This document shows positions 6,925 to 19,529 of a DNA stretch of 64,000 bases, piece by piece (the stretch's first letter is position 1; each line of letters begins with the position of its first letter). The DNA comes from Lederbergia galactosidilytica. GTDB lineage: Bacteria > Bacillota > Bacilli > Bacillales > Bacillaceae_C. The notes beneath the pieces are model-generated. The model was not told the DNA's origin. It searched no databases and saw nothing but the letters and a program-made list of their open reading frames with translations. The stretch spans positions 1 to 64,000 of the forward strand of contig NZ_JAGGKH010000020.1 of assembly GCF_017873565.1 (NCBI RefSeq), read 5' to 3'. A program made the position numbers and the translations under genes.

Positions 6925-9147
6925 ATGACGCATGAACCAACACCAGCACAAATTAAAGAAAAGCAAATTTATCGTGAAATGGGTATGACTGATGAAGAGT
7001 TTGTTTTAGCGGAAAAAATGTTAGGACGAACGCCAAACTATACAGAAACAGGTTTGTTTTCTGTGATGTGGTCTGAACATTGTAGTTATAAAAATTCAAA
7101 AGCAATTTTAAAAACATTCCCAACTGAAGGTGCTCAAGTTTTACAGGGGCCTGGAGAAGGAGCTGGGATTGTAGATATAGGTGATAACCAAGCAGTCGTG
7201 TTCAAAATTGAAAGTCATAATTCCCCTTCCGCGGTTGAGCCTTATGAAGGAGCAGCCACGGGTGTTGGGGGAATTATACGTGACGTGTTTTCCATGGGAG
7301 CTAAACCGATTGCATCGTTAAATTCCTTAAGATTTGGTGAGTTGGATTCTCCGAGAGTTCGGTACTTGCTTGAAAAAGCAGTAGAAGGAATTGGTGATTA
7401 TGGAAATAAGCTTGGAGTTCCTACAGTAGGGGGAGAAATCCAATTTGATTCCGCCTATGAGGCGAATCCGCTTGTGAATGCCATGGTCGTTGGGCTAATT
7501 GATCATCAAGATATGCAAAAAGGGCAAGCGAAGGGTGTCGGAAATACAGTTATGTATGCCGGATCCCCAACAGGACGAGATGGAATTCATGGGGCTACCT
7601 TTTCATCTTCCGAATTGGCAGAGGATGCGGATGAACAAGAACGAGCAGCTGTACAAGCGGGAGATCCATTTACCGAAAAACTTCTTATGGACGCTTGCTT
7701 GGAACTAGTGAAATCCGATGCCTTGATTGGCATCCAAGATATGGGAGCGGCTGGACTTACAAGCTCTGCAGCCGAAATGGCCAGTAAAGCGGGATCGGGT
7801 TTAGAAATGAATCTAGATCTTGTTCCACAAAGAGAAGCCAATATGACACCGTATGAAATGATGTTATCCGAGTCACAAGAACGAATGCTCCTTGTTGTTA
7901 AAAAGGGCAGAGAACAAGAAGTAATAGATCTTTTTGTTCGTCATGATTTAGAAGCGGTAGCTTGTGGAGTTGTAACAGATGATAAAATGTTCCGTTTGTT
8001 CCATCAGGGAAAAGTGGTGGCAGAGGTTCCGGCAGACGCGTTGGCAGAAGATGCTCCTGTGTACCACAAGCCATCTAAGGAACCAGAATATTTCCGTGAA
8101 TTTCAAGTAATGTCTCCTGAGATTCCAGAAGTATCAGATTATACCGAAACACTTAAAAGCTTATTACAGCAGCCAACCATTGCTAGTAAGGAATGGGTCT
8201 ATAGTCAATTTGATCAACAGGTTGGTAATCAAACAATTGTCAAGCCAGGCTCAGATGCCGCTGTTGTTCGCATTAAAAATACACAAAAGGCCATTGCGAT
8301 TACAACAGATTGTAATGCACGATATATTTATTTGGATCCAGAAACAGGTGGAAAAATTGCTGTAGCTGAAGCAGCTAGAAATGTTGTTTGCTCTGGTGCG
8401 GAGCCATTAGCTATTACAGATGGATTAAATTTTGGTAGTCCTGAAAAACCGGAAATTTATTGGCAACTTGAAAAATCAGCAGCAGGTATTCGCGAAGCTT
8501 GTCTTGCTTTAAATAGCCCCGTGATCAGTGGGAATGTCTCTTTATTCAATGAAAAAGGTGGAAAAGCGATTTATCCAACACCGATTATTGGAATGGTCGG
8601 CCTAATAAAGGACTTGGCGCATGTGACAACACAAAGCTTTCAATCCGCTGGTGATCTGATTTATATAATTGGTGAGACAAAGGAAGAGTTTGGTGGAAGT
8701 GAATTACAAAAGCTTGTACACGGGGAATTTTTCGGGAAAGCGCCTGAAATCGATCTAATCGTAGAAGTGAAAAGACAGAAACAGTTATTAACGGCCATTC
8801 GCAGCGGAAAAGTTGCTTCCGCTCATGATATTTCAGAAGGTGGAGCAGCAGTAGCTATTGCTGAATCCCTGTTTGGGACTAATTTGGGAGCAGAGGTGGA
8901 GCTAGCTGGTCATCCTGTTGCCGCTCTTTTCTCAGAAACACAATCACGTTTCATTGTTTCTGTCAAAGCGGCAGATCAGACAGCATTTGAGGAGATTGTC
9001 GAAGATGCTAAATTGATTGGAAAAGTCAAAGACCAACCTGAGTTTGTAGTTCAACTTGATAAGCAACCATTGATTCAAACAGAAGTGAAAATATTGGAAG
9101 ATGCCTGGAGAGGAGCTATTCCATGTTTGCTGACATCAAAGGATTAA
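6925..9147 (+). CDS. purL: FGAM synthase large subunit PurL
   Basis: A 740-residue small-type PurL that makes FGAM from FGAR, ATP and ammonia. Motifs [64 protein letters not shown] and [11 protein letters not shown] are intact. One strongly conserved position differs: the usual ESHNHPS reads ESHNSPS, with Ser100 (codon 7222-7224) for the second His. The first His is kept. The ATG at 6925 is chosen over the one at 6910 because TGGGAGG lies directly upstream of it. Overlaps purF by 25 nt. Confidence 0.96.
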   Translation: MTHEPTPAQIKEKQIYREMGMTDEEFVLAEKMLGRTPNYTETGLFSVMWSEHCSYKNSKAILKTFPTEGAQVLQGPGEGAGIVDIGDNQAVVFKIESHNSPSAVEPYEGAATGVGGIIRDVFSMGAKPIASLNSLRFGELDSPRVRYLLEKAVEGIGDYGNKLGVPTVGGEIQFDSAYEANPLVNAMVVGLIDHQDMQKGQAKGVGNTVMYAGSPTGRDGIHGATFSSSELAEDADEQERAAVQAGDPFTEKLLMDACLELVKSDALIGIQDMGAAGLTSSAAEMASKAGSGLEMNLDLVPQREANMTPYEMMLSESQERMLLVVKKGREQEVIDLFVRHDLEAVACGVVTDDKMFRLFHQGKVVAEVPADALAEDAPVYHKPSKEPEYFREFQVMSPEIPEVSDYTETLKSLLQQPTIASKEWVYSQFDQQVGNQTIVKPGSDAAVVRIKNTQKAIAITTDCNARYIYLDPETGGKIAVAEAARNVVCSGAEPLAITDGLNFGSPEKPEIYWQLEKSAAGIREACLALNSPVISGNVSLFNEKGGKAIYPTPIIGMVGLIKDLAHVTTQSFQSAGDLIYIIGETKEEFGGSELQKLVHGEFFGKAPEIDLIVEVKRQKQLLTAIRSGKVASAHDISEGGAAVAIAESLFGTNLGAEVELAGHPVAALFSETQSRFIVSVKAADQTAFEEIVEDAKLIGKVKDQPEFVVQLDKQPLIQTEVKILEDAWRGAIPCLLTSKD

Positions 9148-10547
9148 ATGAAGAATGTGGTGTTTTTGGAATTTGGGGACATCCGGACGCCGTTCAAATC
9201 ACGTATTATGGATTGCACAGTCTTCAACATCGAGGACAAGAAGGAGCAGGAATTGTAGCGACAGATGGAAACAGCCTAAAAGGAATTCGTGGAGAAGGAC
9301 TAGTAAATGATGTCTTCAATAAATCGAATCTTGCCAGTTTGCCAGGACAGAATGCAATTGGCCATGTAAAATATGGAGGAGCAGATAAAGGAGGACTGGA
9401 AAACGTCCAACCCCTTCTCTTTCATTCTTCGAGTGGAAGTCTTGCCTTGGCGCAAAATGGCAATTTGATAAATGCACTTGACTTAAAACATCAATTAGAA
9501 ATGCAAGGAAGCATTTTCCAATCTACTTCAGATACGGAAGTACTTGCCCATTTAATTAAACGTAGTGGCTATTTAGCAACAAAGGATAAAGTGAAAAATG
9601 CTCTTTCAATGGTAAAAGGTGCTTATGCTTTAGCCCTTTTAACAGAGGAGGAGCTCATTATTGCGCTTGATCCAAATGGGCTAAGACCATTGTCGATCGG
9701 ACGAATAGGTGACGCCTACTGTGTTTCATCAGAAACCTGTGCCTTTGATTTAATTGGAGCGGAATTTGTCCGGGATGTAGAACCAGGTGAATTAATCATT
9801 ATCAATGATGAAGGACTTTATAGTGAACCTTTTTCCTTGTCCACTTCTAGTGCGATGTGTTCAATGGAGTATGTTTATTTTTCAAGACCAGATAGTGATA
9901 TCCAGGGAATTAACATTCATACAGCAAGAAAAAATCTAGGGAAAGTATTAGCTAAAGAGGTTAATATTGATGCCGATGTGGTAACTGGTGTTCCAGATTC
10001 CAGTATCTCAGCTGCAATCGGCTTTGCAGAAACAACCGGCATTCCCTATGAAATTGGCTTAATTAAAAACCGCTATGTTGGCAGAACCTTCATAAAACCT
10101 TCTCAAGAACTCCGGGAACAAGGGGTCAAGATGAAACTTTCTCCTGTCCGAAAGGTTGTAGAGGGAAAGAGGGTTGTCATGGTTGATGATTCAATTGTTC
10201 GCGGGACAACAAGTAAACGGATTGTAAAAATGTTAAAAGAAGCTGGGGCGACTGAAGTGCATGTGTGTATCAGCTCCCCTCCGATGAAACACCCTTGTTT
10301 TTATGGAATTGATGTATCCTCACATGAGGAATTAATGGCATCTGCTCATAGTGTAGATGAAATGTGTGATATTATTGGCGCCGATTCTTTAACTTTCTTG
10401 AGTGTGGAAGGAATGTTGGAGGCAATTGGCCGAAAGGGATATGGCAAGAATTGTGGACAGTGTACAGCTTGTTTTACCGGGGAATATCCAACGGAAATAT
10501 ATCCAGACACGTTATTACCATATGAAAAAGAAATGAGCCGCTCTTAA
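9123..10547 (+). CDS. purF: Amidophosphoribosyltransferase PurF
   Basis: A 474-residue enzyme that commits PRPP to purine synthesis by forming phosphoribosylamine. An 11-residue propeptide precedes the N-terminal nucleophile Cys12 ([10 protein letters not shown]). The PRPP loop [13 protein letters not shown] and the iron-sulfur ligand motifs ([23 protein letters not shown]) are present. The glutaminase domain deviates from the consensus: GHVRYsTAG reads GHVKYGGAD (Lys83, codon 9369-9371), and LAHNGNL reads LAQNGNL (Gln111). The Arg normally contacts the glutamine carboxylate. Asn/Gly of NGN and the downstream SDTEV Asp are kept. Catalysis from ammonia should survive; glutamine use may be weakened. 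Confidence 0.95.
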   Translation: MFADIKGLNEECGVFGIWGHPDAVQITYYGLHSLQHRGQEGAGIVATDGNSLKGIRGEGLVNDVFNKSNLASLPGQNAIGHVKYGGADKGGLENVQPLLFHSSSGSLALAQNGNLINALDLKHQLEMQGSIFQSTSDTEVLAHLIKRSGYLATKDKVKNALSMVKGAYALALLTEEELIIALDPNGLRPLSIGRIGDAYCVSSETCAFDLIGAEFVRDVEPGELIIINDEGLYSEPFSLSTSSAMCSMEYVYFSRPDSDIQGINIHTARKNLGKVLAKEVNIDADVVTGVPDSSISAAIGFAETTGIPYEIGLIKNRYVGRTFIKPSQELREQGVKMKLSPVRKVVEGKRVVMVDDSIVRGTTSKRIVKMLKEAGATEVHVCISSPPMKHPCFYGIDVSSHEELMASAHSVDEMCDIIGADSLTFLSVEGMLEAIGRKGYGKNCGQCTACFTGEYPTEIYPDTLLPYEKEMSRS

Positions 10548-10603
10548 AGTAAGGGCTTAGGAATCTTTAAATAGTGCGAAAATAAAATAAGGGGGCACAT
10601 GAC

Positions 10604-11647
10604 ATGACAAATGCCTACCAGCAAGCCGGCGTAGATATTGAAGCCGGGTATGAAGCGGTTGAAAGAATGAAAAAGCATGTTCAGCGGACAAATCGATTAG
10701 GTGTGCTTGGCCAACTTGGTGGTTTTGGTGGTGTGTTTGATTTATCTCAGCTGGAACTTAAAGAACCTGTATTGGTCTCAGGCACAGATGGTGTCGGCAC
10801 TAAATTAAAATTAGCATTTATGATGGATCGTCATGACACAATTGGAGTGGATTGTGTTGCGATGTGTGTGAATGATATCGTCGTACAAGGGGCAGAGCCA
10901 CTTTATTTTCTCGATTATTTAGCGGTAGGAAAAAATATTCCGGAAAAAATTGAGCAAATAGTCAGTGGAATTGCTGATGGCTGTGAGCAAGCAGGTTGTG
11001 CCTTAATTGGTGGGGAAACAGCTGAAATGCCTGGTCTATACGAGGAAGAGGAATACGATTTAGCTGGCTTTGCTGTTGGAGCCTGTGAGAAATCGGCATT
11101 TATCACTGGAGATACGATTCAAGAGGGGGATGTATTAATTGGATTAGCATCCAGTGGGATTCACAGTAATGGTTATTCGCTTGTAAGGAAAATATTCTTT
11201 GATAAGCATTCCCTTCCATTAAATGCTCAATTACCCGGATTATCTCATACCTTAGAAGAAGAGTTGCTTATTCCAACTCGGATATATGTTCAATCCGTTT
11301 TAGCAGCATTAAATAAAGTTAAAATAAAAGGAATGTCTCATATAACAGGTGGAGGTTTCATTGAAAACATTCCCCGCATGCTACCTAATGGTTTGGGAGC
11401 TGTTATTCGCAATGGCTCATGGCCGATTTTACCTATCTTTCAGACATTAGAAAAATATGGTGAGCTAGATCAAGAAGAAATGTTCAATATTTTTAATATG
11501 GGAATCGGCTTTGTTGTTGCCGTGAGTGCGAAAGATGCAGATCAAGCAATAAAAACGTTTATTGAGCATGGAGAAAAGGCGTATAAAATTGGAGTTATTA
11601 CAAAAGAAGAGGGTATCCAATTCGTTGATAGGGAGAGAGAAAGATGA
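10604..11647 (+). CDS. purM: Phosphoribosylformylglycinamidine cyclo-ligase (AIR synthetase) PurM
   Basis: A 347-residue enzyme that closes the imidazole ring, FGAM to AIR, with ATP. Clear motifs are [55 protein letters not shown] and [16 protein letters not shown]. Family-typical length; no missing residues noticed. Ribosome binding site AAGGGGG. Overlaps purN by 4 nt. Confidence 0.97.
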   Translation: MTNAYQQAGVDIEAGYEAVERMKKHVQRTNRLGVLGQLGGFGGVFDLSQLELKEPVLVSGTDGVGTKLKLAFMMDRHDTIGVDCVAMCVNDIVVQGAEPLYFLDYLAVGKNIPEKIEQIVSGIADGCEQAGCALIGGETAEMPGLYEEEEYDLAGFAVGACEKSAFITGDTIQEGDVLIGLASSGIHSNGYSLVRKIFFDKHSLPLNAQLPGLSHTLEEELLIPTRIYVQSVLAALNKVKIKGMSHITGGGFIENIPRMLPNGLGAVIRNGSWPILPIFQTLEKYGELDQEEMFNIFNMGIGFVVAVSAKDADQAIKTFIEHGEKAYKIGVITKEEGIQFVDRERER

Positions 11648-12231
11648 GGAGAATTGCCATCTTCGCCTCTGGAACAGGTAGTAATTTTCAAGCGATTGTT
11701 GATGCCATACAAAAAGGAAATCTCCAAGCAACGATTGCCTTGTTAATTTGTGATAAGCCAGAAGCACCAGTGATAGAGAAAGCTCAAAAGACCAATATTC
11801 CAGTTTTTACATTTAGTCCGAAAGAATTTGCATCAAAAGCAATTTTTGAATCAATCATATGTGAACAACTTCAAGAGGCAAAAGTGGATTTTATTGTACT
11901 TGCAGGTTATATGAGATTAATAGGGCCTACCTTATTACAAGCATATCCTAATAAAATCATTAATCTTCATCCCTCCTTGCTTCCAGCCTTTCCGGGAAAA
12001 GAAGCGATCAAACAAGCGGTTCAGGCTGGTGTGAAAATAACGGGAATCACGATTCATTATGTTGATGAAGGCATGGATACAGGTCCAATTATTGCTCAAG
12101 AGGCTGTAGAAATTAGTGAAGACGATACTCTTTTCGATGTAGAAAGAAAAATTCATCAGGTCGAACATATTTTTTACCCACAAACTTTGCAAAAGTTGTG
12201 TTTGAGAGAATACGAGGAGGAATATAAGTGA
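11644..12231 (+). CDS. purN: Phosphoribosylglycinamide formyltransferase PurN
   Basis: A 195-residue 10-formyl-THF-dependent GAR transformylase. The phosphate-binding [28 protein letters not shown], and the catalytic Asn-His pair in [12 protein letters not shown] are present, as is the catalytic Asp in [13 protein letters not shown]. Coupled to purM and purH by 4-nt overlaps. Confidence 0.97.
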   Translation: MRRIAIFASGTGSNFQAIVDAIQKGNLQATIALLICDKPEAPVIEKAQKTNIPVFTFSPKEFASKAIFESIICEQLQEAKVDFIVLAGYMRLIGPTLLQAYPNKIINLHPSLLPAFPGKEAIKQAVQAGVKITGITIHYVDEGMDTGPIIAQEAVEISEDDTLFDVERKIHQVEHIFYPQTLQKLCLREYEEEYK

Positions 12232-13760
12232 AACGAGCTTTGATTAGTGTTTCCGATAAAACGGGAATTGTTGAATTTACAAAAGAACTTGTGGAGCTAG
12301 GATTTGAGGTTTTGTCTACGGGTGGAACAAAAAAGACACTAGAAGAGAATCAAGTTCCTGTCAAGGGAGTAGAGGAAATCACAGGTTTCCCAGAAATTTT
12401 AGAAGGAAGAGTGAAGACACTGCATCCTTTAATTCATGGAGGATTGCTAGCAAAAAGAGATTCAGAGGATCATATGAAACAATTGCAAGAGCAAGGAATC
12501 CAGCCAATTGATTTGGTCTGCGTTAATCTATATCCTTTTCAAAAAACGATTGAAAACCCAGAAGTAACACCAGCAGAAGCAATTGAAAATATTGATATTG
12601 GTGGCCCATCCATGCTAAGAGCAGCTGCGAAAAACCATGCTGATCTGACTGTTGTCGTCGATGCGGCGGATTATGATGCGGTTATAGAGGAATTAAAAGA
12701 GCAAGGTAATGTTTCCTCTTCACTTAAACGAAAATTGGCTGCTAAAGTTTTTCGCCATACCGCAGCTTATGATGCACTCATTGCCGAATACATGACACAA
12801 TTAGCCGAGGAAGAAGAGCCAGAACGTGTCACATTTACATATGAATTAAAACAAAGCCTACGATATGGAGAAAATCCGCACCAACAGGCTGCTTTTTATC
12901 AGCATCCACTTGGGTCAAAATTTTCGATTGCCAATGCGACGCAATTACATGGTAAAGAACTTTCTTACAACAATATTCGTGATGCAGATGCTGCTTTGCA
13001 AATTGTGAAGGAGTTTACGGAGCCAGCGGCAGTGGCTGTAAAACATATGAATCCATGTGGAATCGGGATTGGAAATTCTATTTCAGAAGCATTTAAAAAG
13101 GCTTATGAAGCAGATTCTACTTCCATTTTCGGAGGAATCATTGCTTTGAATCGTGAAGTGGATCGTGAAACGGCTACAAAGCTACATGAAATATTTTTAG
13201 AAATTATCATTGCTCCCGCCTTTTCTCAAGAAGCGCTGGACGTATTACAAGCGAAAAAGAATATTCGTCTCTTAACTATTCCTTTTGATGAGGGAAACAA
13301 AGAAGAAAAGGTTTTAACTTCGGTAGAGGGAGGATTGCTCCTTCAAGATCAAGATGCCTATACATTTGCGGACGGGAATATCTCTATTCCAACAAAAAGA
13401 GAGCCTACAGCTGAAGAATTGGCAGCCCTAAAACTAGCGTGGAAGGTGGTTAAACATGTCAAATCCAATGCCATCGTCGTAGTTGGAGATGATATGACAC
13501 TGGGAATTGGTGCAGGACAAATGAATCGTGTCGGTGCTGCTAAAATTGCGCTAGAACAAGCCGGAGAGCGTGCAACAGGAGCTGTGATGGGATCTGACGC
13601 CTTCTTCCCGATGGGAGATACAGTTGAAGAAGCGGCTAAAGCAGGTATTACAGCGATCATCCAGCCAGGTGGCTCCATTCGCGATGAAGACTCAATCAAA
13701 GAAGCTGACAAACACGGAATCGCCATGGTATTCACTGGAGTAAGACATTTCAAACATTAA
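12228..13760 (+). CDS. purH: Bifunctional AICAR transformylase / IMP cyclohydrolase PurH
   Basis: A 510-residue enzyme doing the last two steps to IMP. The N-terminal IMP cyclohydrolase part has [19 protein letters not shown] and HGGLLAKR. The C-terminal transformylase part has [29 protein letters not shown] and the catalytic VKHMNPCG. It ends with the canonical GVRHFKH. No anomalies. purD follows only after a 426-nt repeat-containing gap. Confidence 0.97.
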   Translation: MKRALISVSDKTGIVEFTKELVELGFEVLSTGGTKKTLEENQVPVKGVEEITGFPEILEGRVKTLHPLIHGGLLAKRDSEDHMKQLQEQGIQPIDLVCVNLYPFQKTIENPEVTPAEAIENIDIGGPSMLRAAAKNHADLTVVVDAADYDAVIEELKEQGNVSSSLKRKLAAKVFRHTAAYDALIAEYMTQLAEEEEPERVTFTYELKQSLRYGENPHQQAAFYQHPLGSKFSIANATQLHGKELSYNNIRDADAALQIVKEFTEPAAVAVKHMNPCGIGIGNSISEAFKKAYEADSTSIFGGIIALNREVDRETATKLHEIFLEIIIAPAFSQEALDVLQAKKNIRLLTIPFDEGNKEEKVLTSVEGGLLLQDQDAYTFADGNISIPTKREPTAEELAALKLAWKVVKHVKSNAIVVVGDDMTLGIGAGQMNRVGAAKIALEQAGERATGAVMGSDAFFPMGDTVEEAAKAGITAIIQPGGSIRDEDSIKEADKHGIAMVFTGVRHFKH

Positions 13761-13814
13761 AAGAAAAGCGGAATCGCCTGTTCAGCGACGTACAAATTTA
13801 AAGTAGGGAAGAAG

Positions 13815-13950
13815 AGCTAAGTTCGCGCCGTCCTGGCGGCAGACTCAAACCGCGACATCGTGTCGCTTCGTCTGCACTAGTACATCCTGTACATCGCAAC
13901 GCTGTTCTGACCCGCATCCTGCGGGCCTAAACACGGCGAGGGATGAACCG
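13815..13950 (-). repeat. GC-rich interspersed repeat between purH and purD
   Basis: Read on the minus strand this is a clear copy of the repeat at about 25309-25430. Shared words include CGCAGGATGCGGGTC, GCGTTGCGA, GTACAGGA, GTACTAGTGCAG, CGAAGC, TTTGAG and CTGCC. The gap from 13761 to 14186 otherwise shows no gene. It separates purD from the rest of the operon, without an obvious terminator before it. Confidence 0.75.
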
Positions 13951-14126
13951 ATGTTGACGTATCATAGGAATTCTAAAGACGAACAATCTATACCTTTGCG
14001 GAATATATTGCCGAAGCCAATGATTGCTCTTTTCTTTGGTGAATACAATTCCGTCTCAATCTTTTGAATTTAAATAAAAGCGATAAGCGAATAGGCGAGA
14101 AGACGCTGATTATAAGCAGGTAGTGA

Positions 14127-15481
<1,355 letters not shown>

Positions 15482-15690
15482 GACCAAATTTTTATTATGC
15501 TGAAGCAATAAACTTTAATATTCAAGAGATTACATATATCGTAAATAAGCTAAGAAAATGACGAAAGAAATGAAGGGGAATAATCATTCATTACAAATCG
15601 TTTACTACTATATTACAATTTATAAAAATGTACGATTGATGGATAGATCATAGCATCTTTACAGGTTATAGTATGTTAGAATGACCTTAT

Positions 15691-15897
15691 GAGGATGTTC
15701 ACAAAGTCTGATAACACGACACGACAAGCTGGAGGACTTTTGACCAAATAGTGGCATGATCTGTATCAATGTCGAACTCACCTCCTAGTTAATTGGCCCA
15801 GTTTTTAGCTGTTGGAAACAGTCGGCTTGAATTTTCGCTGTATAGGATCTACTCGTGTCTGCCATCAGTAGAGTTAGCTCGCTCCTTGTTGAACACC
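15691..15897. repeat. MITE-like element with TGTTCA inverted ends
   Basis: The left end GAGGATGTTCACAAAGTC and the right end, read in reverse as GGGTGTTCAACAAGGAG, are imperfect inverted repeats about 207 nt apart. Similar ends bound the elements at 18766-18994 and 31166-31312. No ORF is seen inside. The rest of the purD-yerA gap (15482-15690) is AT-rich and shows nothing I can name. Confidence 0.55.
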
Positions 15898-15933
15898 CAT
15901 TATAAATGAAGGCAATTGGATGGGAGGATTAGG

Positions 15934-17676
15934 ATGTTAGAACAGAGATTTAGATGGAAAAATAAGCAAATACGTGAACAAATATCTGTTTTAGATGGAA
16001 AAGTTTCTCCTTCAATTTTACTAAAAAATGCCCGTTTTTTACATTCAACATTACATGAATGGGTAGTTGCGAATATATGGATTTTACATGATCGAATTAT
16101 TTATGTAGGAAAAGAATTACCAAAGAAACTCAAGGATTGTGAAGTGGTGGATTGTTCTAAATGGACGCTTGTCCCCGGCTATATAGAACCCCATGTTCAT
16201 CCGTTCCAATTATATAACCCACACACGTTATCTCGCTTTGCTGCACAAACAGGTACAACAACATTGATAAATGATAATCTTTTATTCTTCTTACATTTAA
16301 ATAAAAAGAAAGCGTTTACTCTAATGGAACAATTGAATAGGTCACCAATAACGATGTATTGGTGGAGTCGGTACGATGCTCAAACTGCTATGGGTGATGA
16401 AGAACTAGTTTTCACGAATACGGATGTAAAAGCTTGGCTTGAACATAAGTCTGTAGTTCAAGGGGGAGAATTAACAGGTTGGCCTCGACTTCTTGATGGT
16501 GACGATTTAATGCTTTATTGGATCCAGGAAACGAAACGGTTAGGAAAGAAAGTGGAAGGTCATTTTCCTGGAGCATCAGAAAAAACGCTTGCTAAGATGA
16601 AACTTTTTGGTGTAGATGGTGATCATGAAGCGATGACGGGGGAGGAGATATATGAACGTTTGCTCCATGGCTATGCAGTATCACTCCGCCATTCATCTAT
16701 CAGGCCTGACTTGCCTATCTTATTACAAGAAATGAAAAAACTAGGACTCTCGCAATATGATTCATTGATGATGACTACAGATGGAGCAACACCAGCTTTT
16801 TACAAACAGGGGATGGCTGATTATCTTATTCGCCTCGCATTGGAAAATGATGTACCTGCCATGGATGCGTATCATATGGCTTCTTATAATATTGCTCGCC
16901 ATTTCAATCTTTCCTCTGAACATGGGCAGATTGCAACAGGAAGAGTGGCGAATATTAATTTTCTTTCAAATGAGTATAATCCAACGCCTGTATCTGTTTT
17001 AGCTAAGGGGCAATGGGTGCGCAAAGAAGGGAAAGAGGTTGTATTTGATCATAATATTTATTGGCCACAATATGATTTGGAACCCCTTCAGTTAGAATGG
17101 GAGCTTAAGCAAGATGATTTGCAGTTTTCAATGCCTTTTGGTATAGAAATGATTAATAATGTCATTACTAAACCGTACACCATTCGGGTTGATTTGGCGA
17201 TTGATCCCTTACCTGAAAATCAGGATGAAAGTTATCTAATGTTAGTGGATCGGAAGGGGAAATGGCGGGTTAATACGATGATAAAAGGTTTTGCAAAGTC
17301 CCTTTCTGGCTTTGTTTCGTCTTTTTCTTCTACCGGCGATATTATTTTGATTGGGAAAAGAAAAGAAGATATGTTACTTGCATTTAACAAGATGAAAGAA
17401 ATTGGCGGAGGGATCGTGTTAGCAGAAGATGGTAAAATCATCTTTGAAATGAAACTTTCTCTTGCTGGGTTAATGTCAGATCTACGACTTGAAGATCTAG
17501 CTCAAGAAACGGAAACTTTAAAAGATTTGTTGATGGAGAGAGGGTATCCTTTTACAGATCCGATTTATTCTTTACTATTTTTTTCAGCTACTCATTTGCC
17601 ATATATAAGGGTTACTCAAAGTGGTTTGTATGATGTGATGAACAAAAAGGTACTTTTTCCAACGTTAATGCGTTAA
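15934..17676 (+). CDS. yerA: Adenine deaminase-related metal hydrolase (YerA-like)
   Basis: A 580-residue amidohydrolase of the adenine deaminase family, which converts adenine to hypoxanthine. Metal-ligand motifs are visible: GYIEPHVHPF near residue 85 (His-x-His), GHFPGAS, LRHSSIRPDLP, and TTDGATPAFYKQGMADYLIR. Then comes the family MASYNIARHFNLSSEHGQIATGRVANI segment, and a C-terminal domain containing FAKSLSGFVSSFSSTGDI and EIGGGIVLAEDGKI. The ATG at 15934 follows GGGAGG. YerA differs from the main adenine deaminase AdeC at several positions, so activity on adenine is likely but not certain. Confidence 0.8.
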   Translation: MLEQRFRWKNKQIREQISVLDGKVSPSILLKNARFLHSTLHEWVVANIWILHDRIIYVGKELPKKLKDCEVVDCSKWTLVPGYIEPHVHPFQLYNPHTLSRFAAQTGTTTLINDNLLFFLHLNKKKAFTLMEQLNRSPITMYWWSRYDAQTAMGDEELVFTNTDVKAWLEHKSVVQGGELTGWPRLLDGDDLMLYWIQETKRLGKKVEGHFPGASEKTLAKMKLFGVDGDHEAMTGEEIYERLLHGYAVSLRHSSIRPDLPILLQEMKKLGLSQYDSLMMTTDGATPAFYKQGMADYLIRLALENDVPAMDAYHMASYNIARHFNLSSEHGQIATGRVANINFLSNEYNPTPVSVLAKGQWVRKEGKEVVFDHNIYWPQYDLEPLQLEWELKQDDLQFSMPFGIEMINNVITKPYTIRVDLAIDPLPENQDESYLMLVDRKGKWRVNTMIKGFAKSLSGFVSSFSSTGDIILIGKRKEDMLLAFNKMKEIGGGIVLAEDGKIIFEMKLSLAGLMSDLRLEDLAQETETLKDLLMERGYPFTDPIYSLLFFSATHLPYIRVTQSGLYDVMNKKVLFPTLMR

Positions 17677-17720
17677 AATAGTAAATGTAAAATTAGTCAC
17701 AAATATAGGAGTTGGCATTT

Positions 17721-18749
17721 TTGTTTTCAAAGAAGAGAAGAACTTGTATACTTTTGCTTGTAATTGGTCTTGTCTTGACAGCATGTGGAAATAAGGGAAA
17801 GGAAGAACAGCAAACGGTTCCGAAACCTGAAACTCCAACAGAAAAGGATCAACCAGTAGTACATTACCCACTTACTGGTTTGCTGACAGATAAAGCCTCT
17901 AATCAAAGGGCGATTGCTGTCACAGTGAACAACCATCCAGAAGCACGACCGCAAAGTGGGTTATCACAGGCAGACATTGTCTATGAATTATTAGCGGAAG
18001 GATCGATAACACGGTTTTTAGCGATTTATCAAAGTGAGTTACCTGAGCGCATAGGACCTATCCGAAGTTCTCGTGATTACTTTATAGATATTGCTAAAGG
18101 ATTTCAAAGTCTCTACATTGCACATGGTTATAGTCCCAGTGCTAAAAAAAGATTGCTGTCCGGTGAGATCGATCAGTTAAATGGAGTTCAATATGATGGA
18201 ACGTTATTTAAGCGCTCCTCTGATCGTCAAGCTCCCCATAATTCTTATATTACTCAAGGAAATATAGTTAAAGGGGCCGAAAATGAGGGGTATGATTTGG
18301 ACACTCCACCAGAATCATTGGACTTTTTATCGGATGAAGAGATTGAAAGCTTTCAAGGAGAGCCAATAGGACCCATAAAGGTTTCTTATAGTAAAAATGA
18401 TTTGTACATTTCTAGCTATGAATATGATCAAGAAAATAAAAAGTATGCAAGAATCTCTAATGGAGAACAAACTACTGATGCTGAAACAAATAATCCAATT
18501 TTATTGGATAATATTATTGTGTTGGAAGCAGAACATCAAGTAATGGATGAAGAAGGTAGACGGACAATTGATTTGACATCTGGCGGAAAAGCATTATTAT
18601 TTCAAAAGGGCATGATTAAAGAAATAGATTGGAAAGATGTAGATGGTCGACCCATACCATATGAGGATGGACTTCCTGCAAAGCTAGTACCAGGCAAATC
18701 TTGGATCAATATTGTCCCAAGCTTAGATATCGTTTCTTATAATAAATAG
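17721..18749 (+). CDS. yerB: DUF3048 lipoprotein (YerB-like)
   Basis: A 342-residue predicted lipoprotein: basic N-terminus, hydrophobic core, and lipobox LTAC at about residue 19, followed by a charged Lys/Glu/Pro linker. The mature domain has SQADIVYELLAEGSITRFLAIYQ and RIGPIRSSRDYF, the hallmarks of DUF3048 (YerB). Biochemical function unknown to me. TTG at 17721 is chosen because AGGAG at 17707-17711 is 9 nt upstream; the TTG at 17712 would touch it. Adjacent to yerA as in B. subtilis. Confidence 0.88.
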   Translation: MFSKKRRTCILLLVIGLVLTACGNKGKEEQQTVPKPETPTEKDQPVVHYPLTGLLTDKASNQRAIAVTVNNHPEARPQSGLSQADIVYELLAEGSITRFLAIYQSELPERIGPIRSSRDYFIDIAKGFQSLYIAHGYSPSAKKRLLSGEIDQLNGVQYDGTLFKRSSDRQAPHNSYITQGNIVKGAENEGYDLDTPPESLDFLSDEEIESFQGEPIGPIKVSYSKNDLYISSYEYDQENKKYARISNGEQTTDAETNNPILLDNIIVLEAEHQVMDEEGRRTIDLTSGGKALLFQKGMIKEIDWKDVDGRPIPYEDGLPAKLVPGKSWINIVPSLDIVSYNK

Positions 18750-18765
18750 TACTATGAAAAAACTA

Positions 18766-18994
18766 TGTTCAAAAAGAGAGGTAATAGGATCAAACGGGCT
18801 AAAGGCACTGGTATCAATCGATTAGGCTCACGAAAGCTTGAGGCAACTCATTTACGACCAGCTAACCTGCATATATTATATGCGGAAACTCCTATTGGAG
18901 ATCGTCATGGACAGCTTTTGTATAGTGCTTTAACTCGATTCGTAGCAAACAACAAGAATCAGTAATGGATTATTATTACCGGACCTTTTGAACA
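18766..18994. repeat. MITE-like element between yerB and yerC
   Basis: The left end ATGTTCAAAAAGAGAGG and the right end (reverse read GATGTTCAAAAGGTCCGG) are inverted repeats enclosing about 229 nt. A 66-codon open frame inside (18765-18965) looks accidental. The right end leads directly into the AAAGGAG ribosome binding site of yerC, so the element sits immediately against that gene. Confidence 0.6.
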
Positions 18995-19019
18995 TCATTT
19001 AAAAGGAGATTATTGATGT

Positions 19020-19316
19020 ATGCAAATTGAAAAATTGAGAGGGAAAGAATTAGACCAGCTTTTTGATGCGATCCTTACATTGCAAAATCGGGAGGAATGT
19101 TATCGATTCTTCGATGATTTATGTACGATCAATGAAATCCAATCTTTATCACAACGTTTAGAAGTTGCTAGAATGTTAAGAGAAGGGAATACCTACCATA
19201 AAATCGAATCTGAGACCGGAGCAAGTACTGCTACAATTTCACGGGTGAAGCGCTGTTTGAATTTCGGAAATGATACTTATGAAATGGTCCTTGATCGTGT
19301 TGAAGGGGAAAGATAA
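19020..19316 (+). CDS. yerC: YerC/TrpR-like DNA-binding protein
   Basis: A 98-residue protein with the TrpR-like fold: DLCTINEIQSLSQRLEVARM, then the helix-turn-helix YHKIESETGASTATISRVKR. Family YerC/YecD; the regulated genes are unknown, although its conserved location in the yerABC-pcrB region is noted. The ATG at 19020 follows AAAGGAGAT. The ATG at 19016 in another frame stops after four codons. Confidence 0.9.
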   Translation: MQIEKLRGKELDQLFDAILTLQNREECYRFFDDLCTINEIQSLSQRLEVARMLREGNTYHKIESETGASTATISRVKRCLNFGNDTYEMVLDRVEGER

Positions 19317-19357
19317 ACTGAAAATTACTTTCAAGGGGAACTCTTTATTAGTTAAAC

Positions 19358-19392
19358 CTGGGTACAGCGACAAGATGCCGTACCCTTTTTAT
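19358..19392 (+). terminator. Probable terminator after yerC
   Basis: GGGTAC at 19360-19365 pairs with GTACCC at 19380-19385 around a 14-nt loop, followed by TTTTTAT. Confidence 0.65.
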
Positions 19393-19529
19393 GCTGGAGA
19401 AAACTATAAGATTTCTACTTGATCGCAGTCGACACATTAGGGAAATTAGTGTTATGGCCTACGAGATGTGAATAAATAGCGGGCTAATACCTAGTGGCTA
19501 GCAAATTTTGGTTCCTGTATATGAAGTGG

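Noticed and set aside
18765-18965. 66-codon open frame between yerB and yerC
   Set aside because: It lies entirely inside a repeat-like element with inverted ends and starts within the left end; composition is not convincing.
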